Shown here: one piece after another, positions 1 to 6,230 of the stretch
Layout: each line of letters opens with the position of its first letter
Numbering within the stretch: the first letter of the stretch is position 1
Origin: Bacteroidales bacterium
Lineage (GTDB): Bacteria > Bacteroidota > Bacteroidia > Bacteroidales > UBA7960
Assembly: GCA_003560215.1 (NCBI GenBank)
Contig: PWIY01000109.1
Coordinates: 1 to 6,230, forward strand
Direction: 5' to 3'
Length of the DNA: 6,230 nt
Made by a program: the position numbers and the translations under genes
The notes under the pieces: model-generated
The model's input: the letters and a program-made list of their open reading frames with translations, nothing else
What the model was told of the DNA's origin: nothing
Databases searched by the model: none

Positions 1-144
1 GAAGCTTACGACCTGGCCCAAAAAGACATCAGCCACGCCAGGAACACCACCCAGTCGCTGATCGACAACGGTTTCATTCAAAAGCCACCACAGGAAATGC
101 TGAATGAGGCCATGGAAGCGGCCATCAAACAGGTGACAGGGTAG
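1..144 (+). CDS. 3' end of an unrecognised protein-coding gene
   Basis: Frame 1 is open from the first base to a TAG stop at 142-144 and gives 47 C-terminal residues; the start lies outside the window. The peptide is hydrophilic and looks helical. It includes YDLAQKDISHARNTTQSLID, then a Gly-Phe-Ile-Gln-Lys-Pro-Pro turn, then a second amphipathic stretch ending in KQVTG. There is no membrane segment, no cysteine and no recognisable catalytic motif. Its codon use (GCC, CTG, GAC, CAG) matches ruvA and sprA, which supports real coding. I do not recognise the family. In some Bacteroidota I recall a malic enzyme gene before ruvA, but this tail does not resemble one to me. No strong intrinsic terminator follows: the nearest hairpin (157-168) has no T-run. 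The 419-bp gap to ruvA suggests a separate transcription unit. Confidence 0.7.
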   Translation, partial: EAYDLAQKDISHARNTTQSLIDNGFIQKPPQEMLNEAMEAAIKQVTG

Positions 145-204
145 CGGTTCGCATCCCCGCCACGGCGGAATCCTGAAGTCGCCATCCGGTCGCCTCCCCT
201 TGAC

Positions 205-290
205 ATCAGGCGGCGGCTGCTTCCGTGCAACTGTGCACAGATACAACTGTCGTACAAGGCAGCTAAGGCATGGGGCAGCCAGCGCCTGAT
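205..290. repeat. imperfect inverted repeat with nested hairpin
   Basis: The left arm 205-220 (ATCAGGCG-GC-GGCTGC) pairs with the right arm 275-290 (GCAGCC-AG-CGCCTGAT). Fourteen of 16 positions are complementary, with a 2x2 mismatch in the middle. The 54-nt interior contains a perfect small hairpin, GTGCA-ACTG-TGCAC, at 225-238. Neither end is followed by a T-run on either strand, so it does not look like an intrinsic terminator. It could be part of a structured RNA, the 3' end of the upstream transcript, or a small palindromic repeat element. The complementarity is visible directly; any function is inference. Confidence 0.5.
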
Positions 291-298
291 CACCCGTC

Positions 299-310
299 CC
301 GCGAAAGCGG
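299..310 (+). other. short hairpin with GNRA (GAAA) tetraloop
   Basis: CCGC (299-302) and GCGG (307-310) are perfectly complementary around GAAA. On the plus strand the loop is a GNRA tetraloop, a very stable and common RNA motif; on the minus strand it would be TTTC, so the geometry favours plus-strand RNA. It lies nine bases after the larger inverted repeat. A four-base-pair stem can easily occur by chance. Confidence 0.35.
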
Positions 311-386
311 TATTCAGATTCCGGAAAAAGCAACGGATTTATTTCGGGTTCAGTTTATTTGTATGGGAAAAAGCCAAATCATTTAT

Positions 387-394
387 TACTTTTG
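387..394 (+). promoter_or_regulatory. candidate Bacteroidetes -7 promoter element for ruvA-sprA
   Basis: TACTTTTG matches the Bacteroidetes sigma-ABfr -7 consensus TAnnTTTG exactly and lies in an AT-rich patch (about 335-395) inside otherwise GC-richer sequence. The nearest TTTG that could serve as the -33 element is at 358-361, 25 bp upstream; this is longer than the usual spacing of about 19-21 bp, so only the -7 half is well supported. If used, transcription would start near 400. The whole 47-bp repeat tract would then lie in a leader of about 160 nt before ruvA. Confidence 0.35.
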
Positions 395-420
395 CCCAAC
401 GAACTGAAGGCAGGCTTCCC

Positions 421-535
421 GTGTGGGGCCGGGGATGGTTCATGAACCGGAGCATGGCTTGTTCCCCATGTGGGGCCGGGGATGATCAATGAACCGGAAC
501 CGGGGGTGTTCCCCGTGTGGGGCCGGCAACGGTTC
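421..535 (+). repeat. 47-bp tandem repeat, two full units and one partial
   Basis: Unit 1 is 421-467, unit 2 is 468-514, and unit 3 starts at 515 and fades after about 21 bp. The period is exactly 47 bp each time. Units 1 and 2 agree at 38 of 47 positions. The best conserved parts are TGTGGGGCCGGGGATG (units 1 and 2), ATGAACCGG, and the closing TGTTCCCC. Each unit boundary forms a hairpin-capable CCCC-RTGT-GGGG. A decayed 3' half-unit may precede the array at 401-420 (GAACTGAAGGCAGGCTTCCC). Since 47 is not a multiple of three, the array cannot be a protein repeat in one frame. The tract ends about 30 bp before the ruvA start. Confidence 0.85.
437..448. promoter_or_regulatory. 12-bp perfect palindrome in repeat unit 1
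   Basis: GGTTCATGAACC at 437-448 equals its own reverse complement, the form expected of a site for a dimeric DNA-binding protein. The matching position in unit 2 (484-495, GATCAATGAACC) has lost the symmetry, and unit 3 keeps only GGTTC. The palindrome is therefore not conserved across the array. An operator role is only a guess. Confidence 0.25.
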
Positions 536-563
536 CGCATCAACTAAACCAGCATCTGACAAC

Positions 564-1154
564 ATGATATCCTTTATCCAGGGAACCATTGAGGAGAAAA
601 ATCCGGCCTATGTGGTGGTGAATTGCCAGGGGGTCGGATACCTTGTCCACATCAGCCTGTACACTTTCAATGCCCTGCCGGAGTCGGGAGAAATGCGCAT
701 ACACACTCTTCAGGTGATCCGGGAAGATGCCCACATGCTTTACGGCTTTGCAGACAAACAGGAAAGGGAGCTGTTCAGTCACCTCATTTCCGTAAGCGGA
801 GTGGGGCCGAATACAGCCAGGATGATCCTCTCTTCCATGACACCCGGCGACATCCGTGAAGCCATTGTCAGCAACAACGTCAATGCCCTGCAGTCGCTCA
901 AGGGGATTGGCGCCAAATCGGCCCAGCGGATTATTGTTGACCTGAAAGACAGGCTTGAGAAAGAGGGTGTACTCAAGTCAGAAAATTTAACCTTTACAGA
1001 CAATACAATTCAGCAGGAAGCGTTATCTGCTTTAGTAATGTTGGGTTTCACCAAAAGTGCAGCCCAAAAAGCCATTGCAGCCATCCTTAAAAAACACACA
1101 GACACGGCCATAAGTGCGGAATATCTTGTGAAGGAGGCGTTAAAGAGTTTCTGA
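564..1154 (+). CDS. ruvA: Holliday junction branch migration complex subunit RuvA
   Basis: RuvA binds four-way Holliday junctions as a tetramer and loads the RuvB ATPase, which drives branch migration in recombinational repair in the cytoplasm. The product is 196 residues, a typical length, and has all three domains. The N-terminal OB-fold domain starts MISFIQGTIEEKNPAYVVV with a conserved GVGYLVHIS stretch. The middle domain has two helix-hairpin-helix DNA-binding motifs, SVSGVGPNTA (76-85) and LKGIGAKSAQ (112-121), preceded by the family hallmark QERELFSHLI. The C-terminal RuvB-binding three-helix domain begins near residue 149 (QQEALSALVMLGF). I chose ATG 564 because homologues begin MI(S/A)-(F/Y)-(I/L)-x-G. 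The in-frame ATG at 489 would add 25 residues read from the 47-bp repeats. No Shine-Dalgarno is seen, which is usual for Bacteroidota. sprA follows about 18 bp after the stop with no terminator. No key residue appears to be missing. Confidence 0.97.
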   Translation: MISFIQGTIEEKNPAYVVVNCQGVGYLVHISLYTFNALPESGEMRIHTLQVIREDAHMLYGFADKQERELFSHLISVSGVGPNTARMILSSMTPGDIREAIVSNNVNALQSLKGIGAKSAQRIIVDLKDRLEKEGVLKSENLTFTDNTIQQEALSALVMLGFTKSAAQKAIAAILKKHTDTAISAEYLVKEALKSF

Positions 1155-1172
1155 TCCGATTTTTAAACGATT

Positions 1173-4100
1173 GTGCCGGTGCGATTGAGGCGAATTTTTC
1201 TTTGTTATCCTGTTTTCTGCATCATCAGCTTTCTTGCCCTGCTACCGGTACATGCAACCGCCGGGCAGGATGTGCCCGATCAGGACACCCTCCGGACACC
1301 CGTCCAGACCACCGGTTTTCCCATGGAAAGCGCTGTTTTTCTTGACCTGGAACGCTTTCCTGTTTCCGGTCTTTCGCTGACCAACCCCAAGCCAGTCACC
1401 ACGCATTTTGAGTACGATCCGGCCACGGGCTACTACGTTAAAACCCGCCGTGTGGGTGACATGGTGATCGGCCGGCCCCATTACCTGACTTTTGACGAAT
1501 ACATGGAATACGACCTGGACCGCGGACTTCAGCGCTACTGGCGGGAACGATCCACCCCCCAGGATTTTGAAAGGCGTGACGGACTGATCCCTGAGATCCA
1601 TATAGGCGGCGAATTTTTTGACAGGATATTCGGGGGAAGCACCATCGACATTCGCCCGTCGGGTTCAGCCGAACTGATTTTTGGTGTGATGTCAAATTAT
1701 CGCGAAGACCCGGCCCTTGACGAGCAGCGCCGCCGCACAACCAACTTTGACTTCCAACAGAAAATCCAGCTTGCCCTGGAGGCAGAAATCGGCACCAAGA
1801 TCAACCTGGGAGCCAATTACAACACCGAGTCTGCTTTTGATTTTGAAAACCGGATGAAGCTGGAGTACAGGGGAACGGAAGATGAGATCGTTCAGCTGGT
1901 GGAGGCGGGAGATGTAACCCTTCCCCTGCCAGGTACACTGATCCGCGGAACCCAGGGGCTTTTCGGATTCAAAACGCAGATGCGATTTGGAAATACACGC
2001 GTTACCAGTGTTTTCTCACAGCAAAAGACACAGTCTTCAAGCATTGAAGTTTCGGGGGGTGCACAACGAACTGAATTCGAGATCAGGGCAGATGAATATG
2101 AAGAAAACCGGCACTTTTTCCTGGCCCAGTATTTCAGGGATAACTACGACGAAGCCCTGTCTACGCTTCCCACCATCAGCTCCAATATAGAGATCACACG
2201 CATAGAGGTATGGGTAACCAACGTAGGGGCAGCTACCGACGACAACCGCAATATCGTGGCTTTTGCCGACCTGGGGGAAAACGAACCCCATCATTCATCG
2301 GTCGACAGCCGAAACCGGCCGGTGCCCGACAACAACAGCAACACCCTGTATGAAACCATGGAGGGATCACCGATCCGCAATATCAGCCAGGTCAACAGTC
2401 ATCTGTCAGCTGCAGACTTTACCTCTGGGCGCGATTACGAGAACGTGGAAAATGCACGCCGGCTCCGGAGCAATGAATACACGTTCAACCCCAGGCTGGG
2501 ATTCATCTCCCTGAACCGCACCATCAACCCCGACCAGGTACTGGCAGTGGCCTTCCAGTATACCCTGATCGGCGACACCACCACCTACCAGGTGGGGGAA
2601 TTCTCCAACCAGGTGAGTGCCCCCGACGGCCTGATCGTCAAGATGCTCAAGAGCACCTCCGTCAATACCCGCATCCCCATGTGGGACCTGATGATGAAAA
2701 ACGTGTATAACCTGGGTTCATACCAGATCAGCCGCGATCAGTTCCGCCTTAACATCCTTTATGAAAATGAGGAGCTGGGCGTTCCCATGGGCTACCTTGA
2801 GGAAGGGCCGGTAGACGGCCAGCCACTGATCCGTGTCATGGGCCTGGACCGCCTCAACACACAGCTGGATCCCATTCCTGACGGGGTCTTTGACTTTATT
2901 GACAACGCTGCCACCCGGGGAGGTACCATTGAGTCTGAAAACGGGCGCATTTATTTTCCAGTGGTGGAACCTTTTGGTGAACACCTGCGCAAAATGCTCG
3001 AGGATCAGAACCTGGGAGACAAGTATGCCTTTGATTCACTCTATACCACCACCAAATACCGTGCACAGCAGGTTCCGGAAAAAAACCGATGGCTGCTGGA
3101 AGGCAGCTACCAGTCTGAGGCAGGTGCGGAGATCCCACTGAATGCCATGAACATTCCGCAGGGATCCGTTGTGGTTACGGCAGGCGGAGTTCCACTGCAG
3201 GAGGGTGTAGATTATTCGGTTGATTACTCCCTTGGCCGTGTCAGGATCCTCAATGAGGGCGTCCTCAATTCGGGAACACCCATCCGTATTTCCCTGGAAA
3301 GCTCTGACCTGTTTAACCTGCAGACCAAGACCCTGATGGGAACCCATGTTGACCACCGAATCAGTGATAACTTCACCGTGGGGGGTACCATCATGCGATT
3401 GTCGGAGCGTCCGTTGACACAGAAAGCCAATTATGGTGACGAGCCCATTGCCAATACGATCTGGGGGCTCAACACCACCTATTCAATGGAAACCATGCAG
3501 CTAACCCGCCTGCTTGACCGGCTTCCATTTTACGACACCTCCACCCCCTCGCGTATCACCTTCAACGGTGAGTTCGCCCACCTCATTCCAGGCCACTCAA
3601 GACATATTGGTGGTGCCGGAACTTCCTATATCGATGACTTTGAGGGAAGCAAATCGGCCATCGACCTGAAAAATGTACAGCGGTGGCATATTGCAAGCAC
3701 CCCCCAGCACCAGACCAGCCCCGGCATGTTCCCTGAGGCCGCACCCGGCACAGGCCTGGCCTTCCGGTACAATGTGGCCAACTTTGCCTGGTATGTTGTT
3801 GACCCGCTGTTCACCAGGAACAACAACCTGACCCCATCCCACATCCGCAATGACCCCGATCAGCGGTCCAATCATTTTGTGCGTGAGGTCCTTGAAACCG
3901 AAATATGGCCCAATAAGGAAAGCCCCACCGGCATCCCCTCACCCATTCCGGTACTCAATATGGCTTTCTACCCCGGCGAAAGAGGTCCTTACAACTACGA
4001 TGCAGCACCCTCGACCTACAGCAGCGGGATGGCGCAGGACGGCACCCTGATCGATCCTGAAACACGGTGGGGCGGGATCATGCGTGGCCTCCCCACCACC

Positions 4101-6230
4101 GATTTTGAGGCCGCCAATGTGGAATATGTGGAATTCTGGATGATGGATCCCTTTGTTTATGATGAGAACCACAGTGGGGGCGATCTATACATCAATCTGG
4201 GAGAAGTTTCTGAGGATGTGTTGCGTGACGGACGGAAAAGTTTTGAAAACGGCCTGCCCATTGATGAAACGGTCATGAACGTAGACACCACCATCTGGGG
4301 AAGGGTTCCCACCGTTCAGGACATGACAAACGCCTTCGACAACAACCCCGAATCCAGGGAGTTCCAGGACGTGGGGCTGGACGGCCTCCGGACCGAAGAT
4401 GAGCGTACCTTCTTCAATGAAAACTTTCTGCAGGTGCTTGCCGACATGTACGGAACCAACTCCGAAGCATACCAGCAGGCATGGGAAGACCCGTCGGCAG
4501 ATAATTATCAGTATTACAGAGGTTCCGAGCTGGATGCGCAGGAAGTAAGCATCCTGGAGCGCTACAAAAGATATAACGGGCTTGAGGGGAACAGCCCCAC
4601 GGCAGAGCAGTCGCCGGAGCCTTACCCCACTTCCGCCACAACCCGCCCGAACACTGAAGACATCAACCAGGACGGAACCCTCAATGAGTCGGAGCGTTAC
4701 TTCCAGTATCGCATAAGTCTCCGCCCGGAAGACATGCAACCCGGTGAGAACTACATCACCGACGTGATGGAAGCCACCGTACGCCTGGCCAACAACGAAG
4801 TGGAAACAGTCCGTTGGTACCAGTTCAAAGTGCCGTTGCGCGATCCCGACCGCCAGGTCATTGGAGAGATCGAAGACTTCACTTCCATCCGTTTCATGCG
4901 GATGTTCTTCAAGGATTTTGAGGAACCCATTATTTGCCGTTTTGCCACCCTGGAACTGATCAGGGGAGACTGGCGTACCTACGACCGGGAACTGGCCGAA
5001 CCCGGCGAATATGTACCCGGCAATAACGAAGAAACCAGCTTTGAAGTCTTTACCGTCAACATCGAGGAGAACGGTCAGCGCTTTCCCATTCCTTACGTAC
5101 TGCCCCCCGGAATTGAAAGGGAACAGGACCTGGGAACCACCACCATGCACCAGCGCAATGAACAATCCCTCGCCATGCGGGTATCTGATTTGGAAGACGG
5201 AGATGCCAGGGCTGTTTATAAAACCGCAAATCTGGATGTCAGGCAGTACCACCGTCTGAAAATGTTTGCCCATGCCGAGGCCCTGACAGAAAATGCGGAC
5301 CTCCGCGACGGTGACCTGAGTGTATTCATTCGCCTTGGATCCGATTTTACCAGCAACTACTATGAATACGAAGTTCCCCTCAAGCTGACCCCATGGCATC
5401 CCAGAACCTTTAACCCGGAAGTGATCTGGCCGGAAGAAAACAACTTCGACATCGAGTTTGAGAAACTCACCGACATGAAGCTGGAGCGGAATATGCTGTC
5501 AAGGGAACCCGGATCAGGTGTTTCTGTAACCCGTCCCTTCCGCTTAAATGACGGAGACAACACCATGACTGTTATCGGGAACCCCACCCTTTCAAACATT
5601 CAGGTCATCATGATCGGGGTTCGAAACCCAAGAAAAACGCAGAGGACTCCGAACAACGACGGTTTGCCCAAATCGGCCGAAATCTGGGTCAATGAACTCC
5701 GCTTGTACGATTTCAAAAATGAAGGCGGCTGGGCTGCCAACGCACGGATCGATGCCAGCCTGGCTGACCTGGGCAATGTTACACTGGCAGGATTCATGAG
5801 CACTGCAGGGTTTGGGGGTATTGAAGAAAGGGTGAACGAACGCCAACAGGAGGAGATCATCAACTACGACATCGCCACCAATATGCAACTGGGGCGGCTG
5901 TTCCCCGAGGAGCTGGGGTTGCGCATTCCCATGCACTTCAGTTATTCAGAATCCATCAGCAATCCATTGTATAATCCCATGAACCCCGACCTCCTGTTCG
6001 AAGATGACCTGGCCTCTTACGAAACCAGGGCTGAGCGTGATTCCATCAGACGCTTGTCGCAGGATCTGGTCAGACGCAAGAGCATCAACTTCACCAATGT
6101 ATCCATCACAGGCCTGGGCAGCGAACCACGTTTTTATAATCCGCAAAACCTGGATTTTTCCTACGCCTATACAGAGATGTATGCAAGAAACATCGATATT
6201 GAATACGACAGACAGCGCCACTGGCGGGGC
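1173..6230 (+). CDS. sprA: type IX secretion outer-membrane translocon SprA/Sov, 3' truncated by window
   Basis: SprA forms the giant single-chain 36-strand outer-membrane barrel through which type IX secretion exports CTD-bearing proteins. The frame is open to the last base (1,686 codons), with no frameshift or internal stop seen; family members run to about 2,400 residues, so the C-terminal third is missing. There is no ATG before residue 51 (1323). A signal peptide lies upstream of that ATG: Arg 4, 6 and 7, a hydrophobic core 8-24, and likely cleavage after VHA (28) or ATA (30). The start must therefore be GTG 1173, GTG 1179 or TTG 1185; I give the longest. SprA hallmarks, in order, are GTQGLFGFKTQMRFG (259-273), ERPLTQKANYGDEPIANT (745-762), YIDDFEGS (819-826), WGGIMRGLPTTDFEAANVEY (966-985), EVSEDVLRDGRKSFENGLP (1011-1029), RFATLELIRGDWRTY (1256-1270), NYYEYEVPLKLTPW (1395-1408) and IWVNELRLYDFKNEGGWAA (1504-1522). 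Known partners are PorV and a plug protein, neither in this window. Co-transcription with ruvA is likely from the spacing. Confidence 0.95.
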   Translation, partial: MPVRLRRIFLCYPVFCIISFLALLPVHATAGQDVPDQDTLRTPVQTTGFPMESAVFLDLERFPVSGLSLTNPKPVTTHFEYDPATGYYVKTRRVGDMVIGRPHYLTFDEYMEYDLDRGLQRYWRERSTPQDFERRDGLIPEIHIGGEFFDRIFGGSTIDIRPSGSAELIFGVMSNYREDPALDEQRRRTTNFDFQQKIQLALEAEIGTKINLGANYNTESAFDFENRMKLEYRGTEDEIVQLVEAGDVTLPLPGTLIRGTQGLFGFKTQMRFGNTRVTSVFSQQKTQSSSIEVSGGAQRTEFEIRADEYEENRHFFLAQYFRDNYDEALSTLPTISSNIEITRIEVWVTNVGAATDDNRNIVAFADLGENEPHHSSVDSRNRPVPDNNSNTLYETMEGSPIRNISQVNSHLSAADFTSGRDYENVENARRLRSNEYTFNPRLGFISLNRTINPDQVLAVAFQYTLIGDTTTYQVGEFSNQVSAPDGLIVKMLKSTSVNTRIPMWDLMMKNVYNLGSYQISRDQFRLNILYENEELGVPMGYLEEGPVDGQPLIRVMGLDRLNTQLDPIPDGVFDFIDNAATRGGTIESENGRIYFPVVEPFGEHLRKMLEDQNLGDKYAFDSLYTTTKYRAQQVPEKNRWLLEGSYQSEAGAEIPLNAMNIPQGSVVVTAGGVPLQEGVDYSVDYSLGRVRILNEGVLNSGTPIRISLESSDLFNLQTKTLMGTHVDHRISDNFTVGGTIMRLSERPLTQKANYGDEPIANTIWGLNTTYSMETMQLTRLLDRLPFYDTSTPSRITFNGEFAHLIPGHSRHIGGAGTSYIDDFEGSKSAIDLKNVQRWHIASTPQHQTSPGMFPEAAPGTGLAFRYNVANFAWYVVDPLFTRNNNLTPSHIRNDPDQRSNHFVREVLETEIWPNKESPTGIPSPIPVLNMAFYPGERGPYNYDAAPSTYSSGMAQDGTLIDPETRWGGIMRGLPTTDFEAANVEYVEFWMMDPFVYDENHSGGDLYINLGEVSEDVLRDGRKSFENGLPIDETVMNVDTTIWGRVPTVQDMTNAFDNNPESREFQDVGLDGLRTEDERTFFNENFLQVLADMYGTNSEAYQQAWEDPSADNYQYYRGSELDAQEVSILERYKRYNGLEGNSPTAEQSPEPYPTSATTRPNTEDINQDGTLNESERYFQYRISLRPEDMQPGENYITDVMEATVRLANNEVETVRWYQFKVPLRDPDRQVIGEIEDFTSIRFMRMFFKDFEEPIICRFATLELIRGDWRTYDRELAEPGEYVPGNNEETSFEVFTVNIEENGQRFPIPYVLPPGIEREQDLGTTTMHQRNEQSLAMRVSDLEDGDARAVYKTANLDVRQYHRLKMFAHAEALTENADLRDGDLSVFIRLGSDFTSNYYEYEVPLKLTPWHPRTFNPEVIWPEENNFDIEFEKLTDMKLERNMLSREPGSGVSVTRPFRLNDGDNTMTVIGNPTLSNIQVIMIGVRNPRKTQRTPNNDGLPKSAEIWVNELRLYDFKNEGGWAANARIDASLADLGNVTLAGFMSTAGFGGIEERVNERQQEEIINYDIATNMQLGRLFPEELGLRIPMHFSYSESISNPLYNPMNPDLLFEDDLASYETRAERDSIRRLSQDLVRRKSINFTNVSITGLGSEPRFYNPQNLDFSYAYTEMYARNIDIEYDRQRHWRG

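Larger units (their letters stand above)
145..400. other. non-coding intergenic stretch, no gene seen
   Basis: No convincing reading frame occupies this stretch. A 71-codon minus-strand frame at 78-293 overlaps the tail of the upstream gene and reads as low-quality, Arg- and Cys-rich peptide, so I treat it as chance. The stretch holds several inverted repeats. These are CCGC-CACG-GCGG at 157-168, a long imperfect inverted repeat at 205-290, CCGC-GAAA-GCGG at 299-310, and the 8-bp palindrome TTCCGGAA at 319-326. The heptamer CAACTGT occurs twice (228-234 and 244-250). From about 335 the sequence becomes AT-rich, as expected of a promoter region, and includes a -7-like box at 387-394. I see no tRNA, rRNA or known riboswitch signature. 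Confidence 0.6.

Noticed and set aside
157..168. Intrinsic terminator for the upstream gene
   Set aside because: The stem CCGC/GCGG has only four good pairs and is followed by AATCCTGAAG, not a T-run.
78..293. 71-codon minus-strand frame over the upstream gene end and intergenic region
   Set aside because: It overlaps real coding sequence at 78-144, crosses several inverted repeats, and shows no domain or plausible start context.
421..535. CRISPR array before ruvA
   Set aside because: The 47-bp period is too short for a type I-E array, there are fewer than three full units, and the would-be spacers share ATGAACCGG and other bases. I call it a tandem repeat; the resemblance is kept only as a finding.
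1242..1740. Overlapping minus-strand frames of 119 and 100 codons opposite the sprA N-terminus
   Set aside because: Both lie wholly inside the conserved SprA coding region, overlap each other in different frames, and have low-complexity, Arg- and Gly-rich content.
4560..4660. Pro/Ser/Thr-rich stretch in SprA as a possible unusual insertion
   Set aside because: From memory of other SprA proteins, the sequence ILERYKxxN...GNSPT...QSPE.YPT is a normal family segment, so it is not an insertion specific to this organism.
4185..5399. 404-codon minus-strand reading frame opposite sprA
   Set aside because: Its codons sit on exactly the same triplets as sprA codons. It stays open only because sprA rarely uses TTA, CTA (Leu) and TCA (Ser), whose complements are stops. 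The protein has no recognisable family features and sprA is unmistakable in this region.

Overview
The window looks like chromosome of a Bacteroidota (Bacteroidetes) bacterium with moderately high GC. The main evidence is a long, intact but window-truncated sprA gene. SprA (Sov in Porphyromonas) is the outer-membrane translocon of the type IX secretion system, which is confined to this phylum and its close relatives. Other signs agree: no Shine-Dalgarno sequence before either start, and an exact match to the Bacteroidetes -7 promoter consensus (TAnnTTTG) upstream of ruvA. The genus cannot be read from the sequence.

Layout, left to right. Bases 1-144 are the last 47 codons of a plus-strand gene I do not recognise. 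Bases 145-563 are non-coding. The first part (about 157-310) is rich in inverted repeats, including a 16-nt imperfect inverted repeat enclosing a smaller hairpin and a hairpin with a GAAA tetraloop. A promoter-like TACTTTTG follows at 387-394. Then comes a 47-bp tandem repeat with two full units and one partial unit (421-535), running almost up to ruvA. ruvA (564-1154) encodes the Holliday-junction-binding subunit of RuvAB. sprA starts about 18 bp after the ruvA stop, at a non-ATG codon, and runs off the right edge: about 1,686 residues are present of an expected roughly 2,400 or so.

ruvA and sprA are close enough to share a transcript. Their products act in unrelated processes: branch migration during recombinational repair, and export of CTD-bearing proteins across the outer membrane (and gliding in motile relatives). 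The pairing is best read as conserved neighbourhood, not shared function.

The coding part is known biology. The parts that deserve a second look are the non-coding stretch before ruvA (47-bp repeats whose core resembles a type I-E CRISPR repeat, and the possible structured RNA), the non-ATG start of sprA, and an EF-hand-like loop inside SprA. I see no evidence for a wholly new system.
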